Source of the DNA: Candidatus Gastranaerophilales bacterium
GTDB taxonomy: Bacteria; Cyanobacteriota; Vampirovibrionia; Gastranaerophilales; Gastranaerophilaceae
Reading direction: 5' to 3'
NCBI GenBank assembly: GCA_017461425.1
Contig: JAFTXY010000011.1
Coordinates: forward strand, 62,001-126,000
Length of the DNA: 64,000 nt
Shown: one piece after another, positions 9,783 to 17,499 of the stretch
Layout: each line of letters starts with the position of its first letter
Numbering within the stretch: position 1 is the stretch's first letter
Translations under genes and position numbers: made by a program
Notes under the pieces: generated by a model
Database searches by the model: none
Told to the model about the DNA's origin: nothing
The model's input: only the letters and a program-made list of their open reading frames with translations

Positions 9783-10816
9783 ATTTTTTGTGCCTCTTTA
9801 TATAAATTTGTATCGTAATTTAATTCTTCTAAATAATTTATTAAACTATTTTTGGTTTTTGAATTAACAAAATTAATTTTGTTGTTATGTCTAATTGTAA
9901 GCATATATTCATTTTTTGGTTCAAAATTATATTTTAAAAATACATCTCCAATGATACAACTTTCAAAAACTTGTATCCAATTCAATTCAAAACCTTGTGT
10001 AAAAAAATCTACATTTATATCATCAAAAAAGCTGTTATATCCAACTAAAAACAATTGATTATCGTAAGTTAAGATAAAATCAAAACCTAAAATTCCGATA
10101 TATTCTTCATCTTGGGCTGATAAATTTTGTATTGTGGGCATAACAAAATCATTTTGAATAATTTGTTTTAATCCATCAGTTATAAAATCTGGTTCAAATA
10201 AAGCAATATCATTTTGATATTTTGCGCTTGTACCGATAATTTTTGCATTATATCCATCTGAAATTATCCAAGCGCTGAAATTTTTACCTTCGATATAATC
10301 TTCAAGAATAATTTTTTTGTTACCTGTTGAAAATAGATTTTGAACAATTTTTTCTCCTTGAGAAAAAGTTTCGCAAAAATTTGTTGTTTCAAAATCATTA
10401 TGATAATCAGGTTTAATTGCTAAAACGTTAGGTGAATTTTTAATATAATCCAGTGCAATTGGCATTTTTTCCATTATTGCAAATTTTGGAGTTTGGATTT
10501 TATTTTTATACATAAATTTTTTTGCGCTTGCTTTTGAAGTTGTTATGCTGATTGCTTCGATAGATGGCGCAAAAGCGGTTATATTTTCTTCGGTTAAAAT
10601 TTCTTGTAATCCAGAATTTATAAAGTCTTCATCTGTGATTAAAACAAAATTTATTTCATTTGCTTCGCAAAAATCAATAATATCTTGAATGTTGGAAAAA
10701 TCTATAAAATTTTTAGTATTCGGAATGTTTGAAAATATTATATCTTCTTGGTTTTGTTCAAATAATTTATAAAATTTTTTTGAACTATAATTGTTTCCTA
10801 AAATTAAAATTCTCAT
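9770..10816 (-). CDS. Degenerate PurD-like ATP-grasp protein, 348 aa
   Basis: The order and spacing of blocks follow phosphoribosylamine-glycine ligase: FVLITDEDFINSGLQEIL, ITAFAPSIEAISITTSKASAKKFMYKNKIQTP, IILEDYIEGKNFSAWIISDG and YIGILGFDFIL. However key sites are gone: the N-terminal GGREHA motif is absent, the QDHKR...GPNTGGMG block is replaced by AKYQND..., and the metal-binding EFNCRFGD equivalent is GYNSFFDD. It is probably not an active GARS; it may be a pseudoenzyme or have another substrate. TGATATAAT ends 6 nt before the ATG, with no ribosome binding site: predicted leaderless. First gene of the operon with the cytidylyltransferase and yidD. Confidence 0.7.
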   Translation of the reverse strand: MRILILGNNYSSKKFYKLFEQNQEDIIFSNIPNTKNFIDFSNIQDIIDFCEANEINFVLITDEDFINSGLQEILTEENITAFAPSIEAISITTSKASAKKFMYKNKIQTPKFAIMEKMPIALDYIKNSPNVLAIKPDYHNDFETTNFCETFSQGEKIVQNLFSTGNKKIILEDYIEGKNFSAWIISDGYNAKIIGTSAKYQNDIALFEPDFITDGLKQIIQNDFVMPTIQNLSAQDEEYIGILGFDFILTYDNQLFLVGYNSFFDDINVDFFTQGFELNWIQVFESCIIGDVFLKYNFEPKNEYMLTIRHNNKINFVNSKTKNSLINYLEELNYDTNLYKEAQKIWKY

Positions 10817-10875
10817 GGGTTAATTATATCATAATTTTTTATCATAGTTTTGGCGCATTTTTTTTATTTTAAATA

Positions 10876-10884
10876 TGATATAAT
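10876..10884 (+). promoter_or_regulatory. Extended -10 promoter
   Basis: TGATATAAT, extended -10, for the 231-aa gene starting at 10916. It lies 48 bp from a divergent, identical TGATATAAT that serves the PurD-like gene. Confidence 0.65.
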
Positions 10885-10915
10885 CTAGTATTATTAACTC
10901 TAAAGGAGCATAATT

Positions 10916-11611
10916 TTGGAAGAAAAAGATAAAAAATTTGAGGATTTTGCAGATTTTGATGAAGCCAATATGGAGCTTCCTGAATTAGAACAAGATTTAG
11001 CACAAGAAGATGAAAATTATCAATCCGAAATTAACAAACAAATTGAGGAACAAGAAACTTTTGAAGAAGAAGAAAACATTCAAGAGCCTCAAATAGAAGA
11101 AGATGAAACCCAAAGTCTAGAATTAGAACCCCAAGATGACCTAGCAGCTACTCCTGAAGAATTTGAAGAAGAAAATAAAGAACAAACAGAACAAACCCAA
11201 GAAGAACCAACACAATGGGAAGAAATGAATGACGATAATTCTGTTGTAAAAAAATATATTGTATATGTTTCTAAGGATTTTGTTCCGTATATTGATAATT
11301 TGAATACTGACGAAAGAAGCGCATATATAAATGATGCTATTCAAAGAAAAATTGATGCAGAAGATATTGAAAAACAAGAAGAAAATAAAAAAAGAATCAA
11401 AACCCATCTTATTATTGCAATTTTAACATTCTGCATAATGACCCCATTAGCATTATTAGGGGTTAATAAAGCAATAATGCTTACTTTTGAAAATTATAAA
11501 TATTCTCAAGACAATTTTGAAAAATTATATAAACAAAGATTTGAAAAAGATAGAGTTTATATGCGCTCTGTTCAATATAATAAAGAATTAGAAAAAAGAA
11601 AGAAACATTAA
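10916..11611 (+). CDS. Acidic membrane-anchored hypothetical protein, 231 aa
   Basis: Starts at TTG (10916), chosen because AAAGGAG at 10902-10908 is correctly spaced. Residues 1-105 are extremely acidic and Gln-rich, likely disordered. Residues ~115-155 form a compact segment (VYVSKDFVPYIDNLNTDERSAYINDAIQ) that looks like a short ribbon-helix or coiled region. A single membrane segment follows near 163-190 (LIIAILTFCIMTPLALLGVN), then a short basic tail. The layout suggests a cytoplasmic acidic domain with one membrane anchor. No family recognised. Convergent with prmC (4-bp overlap). Confidence 0.72.
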   Translation: MEEKDKKFEDFADFDEANMELPELEQDLAQEDENYQSEINKQIEEQETFEEEENIQEPQIEEDETQSLELEPQDDLAATPEEFEEENKEQTEQTQEEPTQWEEMNDDNSVVKKYIVYVSKDFVPYIDNLNTDERSAYINDAIQRKIDAEDIEKQEENKKRIKTHLIIAILTFCIMTPLALLGVNKAIMLTFENYKYSQDNFEKLYKQRFEKDRVYMRSVQYNKELEKRKKH

Positions 11612-12444
11612 TTTTTTATTTGTGCTGTCATAACTCTTTCGATATTTGCTAAATCTTTTATAATTTTTATGTTTTTAAAATTTTCTTTTAATAAATTTTC
11701 TATGTAAGGAGCTTGATTAATTCCTATTTCAAAGGCTAAAAATCCGTCTCTTTTAAGGTATTTTGGTGCATCTTTAATAATTTTTTCATAAAATTCAATA
11801 CCTTTATCATCTGATGCAAATAATGCAAGATGAGGATCAAAGTTCAAAACTTCTTTTTGTAAATTTTCTTTTTCTTTGATTGGGATGTATGGTGGATTTG
11901 AAATAATTAAATCGAACTTTTCACAATTTCTTATTTTTGAATAAATATCAGATTTTCTTAAAATTACTTTTCTAACCAAATTTAATTTATTAATATTTTC
12001 AAGAGCAGTTTCAATTGCTTCAAAAGAAATATCTACTCCTAGAATTTCAATATCTTTATTGTGTAATTTTTTAGCTAATGAACAACTAATGCATCCAGAA
12101 CCTACGCCAATATCCAAAATATCTAATTTTTCTTTTTTATTTTTTATAAGCTCAAATGCTTCTTTTACAAGAATTTCAGTTTCATCACGCGGGATTAAAA
12201 CAAATTCATTAACAATAAATTTTTCGCCCATAAAATGACTATAACCTAATAAATGTTGTATTGGTTTTTTAGTCCGAGCTCTTTTATATGCAATGTCTAA
12301 AATTTTCGTTTTATTTGGAATATCTTTTCCAAGCATAATTTCTTCTAAAGATAAATTAGAAATTTCTAAAACGATAAGTTTTGCTTCAGCTTGGTATTCT
12401 TCAATATTTGCTTCTTTTAATATGTTTTCAACTTCTTTAATCAT
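11608..12444 (-). CDS. prmC: Peptide chain release factor N5-glutamine methyltransferase
   Basis: Methylates the Gln of the GGQ motif in release factors RF1 and RF2. The SAM-binding motif is DIGVGSGCISCSLA and the catalytic NPPY motif is ISNPPYIPIKEKENL near residue 184; the N-terminal helical domain with PIQHLLGYSHF, PRDETE is also conserved. 278 aa is typical. Usually beside prfA, which is not here. TATAAT at 12451-12456 (minus strand) ends 6 nt before the ATG with no ribosome binding site, predicting a leaderless message. Confidence 0.94.
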   Translation of the reverse strand: MIKEVENILKEANIEEYQAEAKLIVLEISNLSLEEIMLGKDIPNKTKILDIAYKRARTKKPIQHLLGYSHFMGEKFIVNEFVLIPRDETEILVKEAFELIKNKKEKLDILDIGVGSGCISCSLAKKLHNKDIEILGVDISFEAIETALENINKLNLVRKVILRKSDIYSKIRNCEKFDLIISNPPYIPIKEKENLQKEVLNFDPHLALFASDDKGIEFYEKIIKDAPKYLKRDGFLAFEIGINQAPYIENLLKENFKNIKIIKDLANIERVMTAQIKN

Positions 12445-12463
12445 ACAAATATTATAAATGTTT

Positions 12464-12949
12464 TTAATTATATTTGTCTAATATTTCCATTATCCAATTT
12501 CTTAAATCTAATCTTGATGCGTTAGTTGTGTCTTTTTTTTCTATATTGTGGGCCTTAGTGATTTTTTCATAGTAAAAAAGTTGTTTTTTGGTTGGTTTTA
12601 ATTTAGACATTTTAAATTCTTGAGCTTTTTTTCTTTGCTCTTTTGCATATTCTTTTTGTTTATCGATATATGGTTGCATAAGCTCAAGTTGTTTTCTTTC
12701 CCAAATGCAATAATCAAAAAATTTTTTTAATTCGTTTAAAAATTTATCATCATTAAAATATTCCCCAACAAATTCAAAATGAGGATTTTCTATGTTTATA
12801 TAATATTTTTCATCTTCTAAAAATTTATCTACCAAATCCAAGCTAGATAGGTTTTGGAATTTTTTACTATATGCTTTTAGGGTACCTAAAAGTTGCGATT
12901 TTTGTCGCGGAGTTAAATATAAAAAAAGAGAAGTTTTGATATTTTGCAT
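12464..12949 (-). CDS. Hypothetical protein, 161 aa
   Basis: Unrecognised. Helical and Lys-rich, with a basic central stretch (YAKEQRKKAQEFKMSKLKPTKKQ) and a C-terminal RLDLRNWIMEILDKY. No signal peptide or membrane segment. The segment KPTKKQLFYYEKITKAH resembles a short helical module found in some helicase- and nucleic-acid-associated proteins, but this is only an impression. Its ATG overlaps the stop of a 54-aa gene (TAATG), so translation is coupled to it. Confidence 0.65.
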   Translation of the reverse strand: MQNIKTSLFLYLTPRQKSQLLGTLKAYSKKFQNLSSLDLVDKFLEDEKYYINIENPHFEFVGEYFNDDKFLNELKKFFDYCIWERKQLELMQPYIDKQKEYAKEQRKKAQEFKMSKLKPTKKQLFYYEKITKAHNIEKKDTTNASRLDLRNWIMEILDKYN

Positions 12950-13113
12950 TAAAATAAATCTTTTGGATTAATGTCTTTTTTGGTTTTTTGAAAAGCGAGA
13001 AACTTAGCTTTGATTGGATTTTGGGCATATTTGCTTTCAAGAAAGTCATAATTTTTTTGCGCTTTCTTTTCCATTTGCTTTTCTTTTAAGTATCTTACTT
13101 TGTCTTTTTCCAT
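12949..13113 (-). CDS. Small basic protein, 54 aa, leaderless
   Basis: A short gene beginning MEKDKVRYLKEKQMEKKAQK and ending KKDINPKDLF; helical and strongly basic. An extended -10 (TGGTATAAT, 13120-13128 minus strand) lies 6 nt before the ATG, so transcription should begin at or next to the start codon. The stop overlaps the ATG of the 161-aa gene by one base. The promoter plus coupled downstream gene make it likely real. Function unknown; the basic character would suit nucleic-acid contact. Confidence 0.65.
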   Translation of the reverse strand: MEKDKVRYLKEKQMEKKAQKNYDFLESKYAQNPIKAKFLAFQKTKKDINPKDLF

Positions 13114-13119
13114 AGTTAG

Positions 13120-13128
13120 ATTATACCA
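13120..13128 (-). promoter_or_regulatory. Extended -10 promoter of the 54/161-aa operon
   Basis: TGGTATAAT on the minus strand, 6 nt upstream of the ATG at 13113. No -35 match at 17-bp spacing. Confidence 0.65.
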
Positions 13129-13245
13129 TTAAATAAGCAATATCTCCTCTGTATATATAAAGTATTTTTCTGTAAAAAAATTGCTAATTAATTTTTAACA
13201 AATTTTACAATTGTTACCAAAAAAATACTAAGTTTTAGCATTTTT

Positions 13246-13254
13246 TGCTATAAT
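13246..13254 (+). promoter_or_regulatory. Extended -10 promoter
   Basis: TGCTATAAT upstream of the PIG-L-like gene at 13278. The rest of 13114-13277 shows no gene on either strand. Confidence 0.6.
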
Positions 13255-13277
13255 CCACTTAGGAAAGATGGATATTG

Positions 13278-14042
13278 ATGCTTAATTTGCGCAGAAAAAT
13301 AATAGATTTTATTAAAAAAACAAATATAGTTAAAAAAATAAACTATAATAAATTTGTTTTTTATTTTCTGTTTGGTTTAAAAAGCCAATTTGGTCATTTT
13401 AAAGTAAATATTAATACTAAATGCCTTGTTTTATCTCAATATCCTGGTGCCGAAATTAAAGGTTTGGGCGGATTGATGGCACAATATCCTAAAAATTTTG
13501 AAGTATTATGTTTTACAAATGGTTCATCGTTATTGCCTGATTTAAATCCTGTTGAATCTGCTTCAATTAAAAAACAACAATTTTGTGATGTCATGCAAAC
13601 ACTTAGAGTAAAAGGAAGCAAGATTTTTGATATTGAGGATAAAACTTTAAAAAATCATTATTCTACATTTAAAAAAGTTGATATATCTGAAATTGATTAT
13701 ATTTTTGTGCCAAATGTTTATGATAATAATATCGACACGATTGCTCTTTTAAAACATTTTAAACAAATGTTGAAAGATAAAGAAATAAAAGAAACATTAA
13801 AAATCATAATGTATGAATCAGATTTTCCTATGTGTACATTGGATTATTATGTAAATATAAGTTCTATTATTGAAACTAAGAAAAAAATGCTTAGAATGTA
13901 TTATCCTGAAAATAAATTCCCAGGATATACAGATAGATTAATTGGAATAAATTCTTTTAGAGCAATACAACATTGTTGTGATTATTGCGAAACGTTTATG
14001 TGTTTTTCAGTAGATGAATTTTTAAAAATTCCATTAATTTAA
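13278..14042 (+). CDS. Degenerate PIG-L/LmbE-like deacetylase fold protein, 254 aa
   Basis: ATG at 13278 is preferred over the TTG one codon earlier; AGGAAAG lies upstream. The block order follows the PIG-L family: CLVLSQYPGAEIKGLGG (family: PHPDDE...GG), VLCFTNGS (TDG), VESASIKKQQFCDVMQTLRVKG (REEE...LG), FVPNVYDNNIDT (P..D.H.DH), YESDFPMCTLDYYVNISSIIETKKKML. The zinc-binding PHPDDE has become QYPGAE and the second His site is also missing, so N-deacetylase activity is unlikely. It may be a sugar-binding pseudoenzyme. It overlaps the convergent 162-aa gene by 4 bp. Confidence 0.65.
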   Translation: MLNLRRKIIDFIKKTNIVKKINYNKFVFYFLFGLKSQFGHFKVNINTKCLVLSQYPGAEIKGLGGLMAQYPKNFEVLCFTNGSSLLPDLNPVESASIKKQQFCDVMQTLRVKGSKIFDIEDKTLKNHYSTFKKVDISEIDYIFVPNVYDNNIDTIALLKHFKQMLKDKEIKETLKIIMYESDFPMCTLDYYVNISSIIETKKKMLRMYYPENKFPGYTDRLIGINSFRAIQHCCDYCETFMCFSVDEFLKIPLI

Positions 14043-14527
14043 TTTGGTGATTTTCCAGAAATTCTTACCCCTGAAATTGTATAATTTGCATAATTTTTTT
14101 CTAAAAGTTTGTTGTTTTTATATTTTTCAACAATAAAATTATCAGTGCCTTTGAAATTATTACCATCTAAAATAAAGCTTACAATTTCTTTGTATATAGT
14201 TTTTATGCCTGATTTTTCAATTATTTTTTGTCTTTCAAATTTTAAGGTTTTATTATCAAGACTTTTTTCTTTTATTGTGATTTCTGATTTTGCGCCGCTT
14301 TCTAGATTTTCTAAAATTAAAATGTTTGAATATCCTGATAGCATCCAAACATCCCTGCTTTGAGTATTAAACATCATGGGATTATTAGAATCTTTTATTT
14401 TAGAAATTACTCCCCAGGAGCCAAAAAAGCCGTCTGGAATATATTCTTCTATAACACCGCCTCTTAAAGGTTCGCCTATGGCGCAAAGATTTATAAAACA
14501 AAACAAAGTTAATAGTAGTTTTTTCAT
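14039..14527 (-). CDS. Exported hypothetical protein, 162 aa
   Basis: N-terminal signal peptide (MKKLLLTLFCFINLCAIGEP). The mature part starts GGVIEEYIPDGFFGSWGVISK and is rich in alternating hydrophobic strands ending YTISGVRISGK, so a small periplasmic beta-barrel or beta-sandwich is plausible. No family recognised. TAAAAT at 14534-14539 (minus strand) ends 6 nt before the ATG and there is no ribosome binding site, predicting a leaderless mRNA. Confidence 0.7.
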   Translation of the reverse strand: MKKLLLTLFCFINLCAIGEPLRGGVIEEYIPDGFFGSWGVISKIKDSNNPMMFNTQSRDVWMLSGYSNILILENLESGAKSEITIKEKSLDNKTLKFERQKIIEKSGIKTIYKEIVSFILDGNNFKGTDNFIVEKYKNNKLLEKNYANYTISGVRISGKSPN

Positions 14528-14619
14528 ATTTTGATTTTAATTATTTTTTTGAAAATTTCAATCTCGAGATTGAGGATTTTTTCGATTACTAGGTTAATAT
14601 ATAGTTAGGAGGATAGATT

Positions 14620-15084
14620 TTGAGACAAATTTTATCAATATTAGTTCCATTAATGTTGATGGTGGCGCTTATTTTAAATCAAGCATTACCAGCTGACGCT
14701 GCTAAAAAAGCAGTTAAGAAAAAAGGCATGCCTCAAGAAGAAGTTACACAATTGAATACTGATGTTGATAATTTAGTTAAAAAATTATATGAAAGAGAAT
14801 TGTATACTCCTGAAGATACAAAAAATTTAGTAAGTTTAAAATTAAAATTAGATGGGCAAATGGATATTATGCCAGAAGCTTCTTTTGCTCCAATATATTT
14901 CAAAATAGGAAACATTTATCGTCTTAGAGGCGAAGAAAAAGATGCAATAGTTTGTTATCAAACTATCTTAGAAAATTTTTCAGAAACAGCATATGGACCT
15001 AAATCCAGAGATATTTTAGCCGAAATGGGTATTGAAGTAAAATTGCCTTCTCAAAATGAAGAAGAATTAGACGAAGAATTTTAA
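14620..15084 (+). CDS. Secreted TPR-like protein, 154 aa
   Basis: Starts at TTG: AGGAGG at 14607-14612 is spaced 7 nt before it. Signal peptide of about 27 residues (MRQILSILVPLMLMVALILN...ADA). The mature part is helical; PEASFAPIYFKIGNIYRLRGEEKDAIVCYQTILENF matches one tetratricopeptide repeat, suggesting a periplasmic scaffold. The tail is acidic (EEELDEEF). It ends just upstream of the riboswitch promoter at 15092 and is a separate unit. Confidence 0.75.
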   Translation: MRQILSILVPLMLMVALILNQALPADAAKKAVKKKGMPQEEVTQLNTDVDNLVKKLYERELYTPEDTKNLVSLKLKLDGQMDIMPEASFAPIYFKIGNIYRLRGEEKDAIVCYQTILENFSETAYGPKSRDILAEMGIEVKLPSQNEEELDEEF

Positions 15085-15091
15085 TTTTTTG

Positions 15092-15100
15092 TGTTATAAT
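15092..15100 (+). promoter_or_regulatory. Extended -10 promoter of the riboswitch-like leader
   Basis: TGTTATAAT; the start of transcription would fall near 15107, giving a leader of about 135 nt before the ATG at 15242. Confidence 0.7.
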
Positions 15101-15106
15101 TTTTTT

Positions 15107-15240
15107 AACAAAACAGGAAATTAGGGTGAAAGTCCCAAGCTGAGCCGCAGCCGTATAGCCGGAATACTGTAATAATGACAATTCTGCGGAATTTTGGAAT
15201 TTCATTTTCAGTTTTTTGGGTGCTCGGCAAAAAAGGAAAA
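15107..15240 (+). ncRNA. Cobalamin-riboswitch-like leader
   Basis: The leader shows, in order, blocks of the cobalamin aptamer: AGGAAATTAGG; the L5 hairpin GGGTGAAAGTCCC at 15124-15136; the P6 stem GCTGAGCCGCAGC (GCTG/CAGC); then GTATAGCCGGAATAC, which resembles the conserved AGCCaGGAgAC segment. A downstream TTTCATTTTCA (from ~15200) could pair with the L5 loop TGAAA, as in the kissing contact of these switches. The match is by eye; sections are shorter than in large AdoCbl switches. It leads into two genes of unknown function. Confidence 0.65.
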
Positions 15241-15241
15241 A

Positions 15242-15940
15242 ATGGTAGCACCGTACGCACAAGCAACACAACAAGGAAATAAATGTCCACATGGCTTACC
15301 TCCAGGCACATGTCCAATTTGTTCTGGCATGGGTGGTGGTTCTATGCGCAAAGATAAAGACACTCCAAGACGTCCTGGAGAAATGACATACAATGAATGC
15401 ATGGCGGCTTGGAATAAAATTCAAGCAGCTAAAGAAGCAAAAATTCAACAAAGAATAGATAGATTAGAAGCTTTAGCTCATAAAGATAATTTAAAATTTC
15501 AACAAAATATTGAAAAAATTCAAAAATCATTTGAAAAAGCATTGCAAAATATTCAAAATATGCCAGCTATAATACAAATGCCTGTTAAATTTGTGATTAA
15601 TAATATAATAATGCCGGTTTTGAATTTTGTTGCTAAAATTCCGCAAGCAATAAATAATATTCAGCAGTTTTTTACAAATGCATTTAATATAGCCGTAATG
15701 GTTGCAGATAAAGTTGTTGCTGTTTTGGGCGAAATTAAGAATTTTATTAATGCGCAAATTATTGAAAAAACTAAAAAAGCAATAAAAACAATTCTTTCTT
15801 TGTTTACTCAAAGTCAAGAAGAAAGCAAAGAAAATGAAGAAGTTGAAAAATTAAAATCTCGAGAAATAAAAAATATATTAAAAAGTCTGTTCAGAATTAA
15901 AACAAAAAATGAAGAAGAAATAGAAGAAAATGAGCATTAA
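15242..15940 (+). CDS. CPHGxPPGxCPIC-motif hypothetical protein, 232 aa
   Basis: The ATG at 15242 is chosen because AAAGGA lies just upstream and the leader RNA occupies the sequence before it. Residues 14-27 hold a compact Cys/His motif, CPHGLPPGTCPIC, likely to bind zinc or another metal. Residues ~50-100 form a coiled coil; ~105-185 are long amphipathic or weakly hydrophobic helices (PVKFVINNIIMPVLNFVAKI...) that could lie on a membrane. The tail is Lys/Glu-rich. No family recognised. It overlaps the next gene by 11 bp. The cobalamin-like leader suggests control by B12. Confidence 0.75.
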   Translation: MVAPYAQATQQGNKCPHGLPPGTCPICSGMGGGSMRKDKDTPRRPGEMTYNECMAAWNKIQAAKEAKIQQRIDRLEALAHKDNLKFQQNIEKIQKSFEKALQNIQNMPAIIQMPVKFVINNIIMPVLNFVAKIPQAINNIQQFFTNAFNIAVMVADKVVAVLGEIKNFINAQIIEKTKKAIKTILSLFTQSQEESKENEEVEKLKSREIKNILKSLFRIKTKNEEEIEENEH

Positions 15941-17447
15941 TGCTATTAAAAAACCAGTAAATAATGTACAAAAATCACAAGCGGTTAGATATGACACTGT
16001 TAAAGTCAATAACGAAGCGGTTAAAAGCGCTGCACTCAAAGGTCTTTTGTTAAAACAACATATTAAAAAGCAAGAAACAATAGAAGATTTTACTGATTTT
16101 GATAGAATTTCAACTTCTTTATTGATACCCGAACAAGTTGAAGCTTTTAAATTAAAAGAACAAGAAAAAAACAAAAAAGAAGAATTCGATATTAAAAAAA
16201 TCCTAAAACCGGCGTTAGTAGCAGCAGGAATTACATTTGCAACAGTTGGTGGCATAAGTGTAATTTTGAGAAAATATTCAAAAGTGATGCTAGAAAAGCC
16301 AGATTTGATACAGCCTGAGGATTTAGCAAGAAATATAAATATCGTTGAAGAACCTCATTTTGCAATGTATCGTGCATTGCGTGATCCTAGCGCTAAGAAT
16401 ATTTTAGGACTTGTTGGAGTTGGAGTAATGAGTATCGTTACAACAACAGGTAAAAATTTTATAGATGGTTGCAAAGAGGCTTGGACAAAGAAACAAGAAT
16501 GTAATATTAATCACGATTTGCAAGAAAATTTAATTTCTGTCGAAGCAGAAGCATTTGCCGGAAAACTAAATGTCGTTAATACTTTATTGAGCGATACAAC
16601 AAAATATTTTAAAAGTGTATTAGGTTCAGATGATAAAACGAAAATTGATTATAAAAATCATTTAAGCTTTAAGGGGAATGAAAAAATATCACAAGAAGAT
16701 AAAAATAAAATTAAAACAATAGCATCAATTGCTGTGGGCGCTGTTGGTTTAATAGGTTTATCTTATGGAATATTTAGAAATTATCAAAAAGTTTTAGGAA
16801 ATTTTGATAATTACAGTAAAAGAATGCAAGATAAATTTATCAGAGCTGATATTGAAAACGCTCTTGGAATATCTGAAAAACAAGGAAAAATAAAAAGATT
16901 AATTGAAATATTTAAAAAAACCAATGCAAAAGAAGAGCAAATTAAAGATGCTGCAAAAAGAATTGAAGGAATAACCGAAGATGAAATTTCATCTATGGTA
17001 AGAGAAGTTAGAGATGCAATTTTATATACAAATGCAGATGAAGCTGTGTATGGAACAGCAGGAAAAATCCAATATTATTGCTATATTAATGAAGATAGAG
17101 GTCATTTGTATAACTGGTTATTAAATCCTGAAAATAAATTTAATAAATATCTATTTTTATCTTTTGCTTCAATAAGCGTTCTTGGCTACACAACAAAAGC
17201 AATTGCAGAAGCTATTAAAAATACTGCCGTTGCAAAGGAAAATTCGAAAAGCGAATTAAATTTAAGGAAGCAATTGATTTCAACTGAAATTAATAATTTT
17301 AAAGCTAAAAAAATGAGCGCTATAAATCCATTGTTGGATAATTTCATTATTCAATTAGAAAAAGGTAAATCAAAAGAAGAATTAAAAGAATTAGCTGAAA
17401 CAATTTTAATTGAAATTAAAAATGGTCCTCCGTATGTATACGGCTAG
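15930..17447 (+). CDS. Multi-segment membrane protein of unknown function, 505 aa
   Basis: Begins inside the end of the previous gene, so co-translated. Hydrophobic segments near residues 90-112 (PALVAAGITFATVGGISVI), 155-172, 262-283 (ASIAVGAVGLIGLSYGIF) and 405-420 suggest three or four membrane passes separated by helical charged domains. LSFKGN near residue 248 matches the short F-[KT]-G motif found in other proteins of the window. No enzyme motif. With the preceding gene it makes a two-gene unit under the riboswitch-like leader. Confidence 0.75.
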   Translation: MSINAIKKPVNNVQKSQAVRYDTVKVNNEAVKSAALKGLLLKQHIKKQETIEDFTDFDRISTSLLIPEQVEAFKLKEQEKNKKEEFDIKKILKPALVAAGITFATVGGISVILRKYSKVMLEKPDLIQPEDLARNINIVEEPHFAMYRALRDPSAKNILGLVGVGVMSIVTTTGKNFIDGCKEAWTKKQECNINHDLQENLISVEAEAFAGKLNVVNTLLSDTTKYFKSVLGSDDKTKIDYKNHLSFKGNEKISQEDKNKIKTIASIAVGAVGLIGLSYGIFRNYQKVLGNFDNYSKRMQDKFIRADIENALGISEKQGKIKRLIEIFKKTNAKEEQIKDAAKRIEGITEDEISSMVREVRDAILYTNADEAVYGTAGKIQYYCYINEDRGHLYNWLLNPENKFNKYLFLSFASISVLGYTTKAIAEAIKNTAVAKENSKSELNLRKQLISTEINNFKAKKMSAINPLLDNFIIQLEKGKSKEELKELAETILIEIKNGPPYVYG

Positions 17448-17464
17448 TAAAAACTTTTTTAAAA

Positions 17465-17473
17465 TGTTATAAT
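17465..17473 (+). promoter_or_regulatory. Extended -10 promoter
   Basis: TGTTATAAT between the 505-aa gene and the M49-like gene; gives the latter its own transcript. Confidence 0.6.
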
Positions 17474-17499
17474 TTTCTTAAAAAATAGGATAGAAAATT

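Noticed and set aside
15107-15240. Group II intron fragment, because GGTGAAAGTCC occurs in some intron domain I sequences
   Set aside because: No domain V, no reverse transcriptase and no further intron motifs; the following GCTG..CCGCAGC and AGCCGGAATAC fit a cobalamin aptamer better.
14999-15402. Minus-strand open frames across the riboswitch-like leader
   Set aside because: They run antisense to well-supported genes and the leader, lack ribosome sites, and their composition does not look like protein from this genome.
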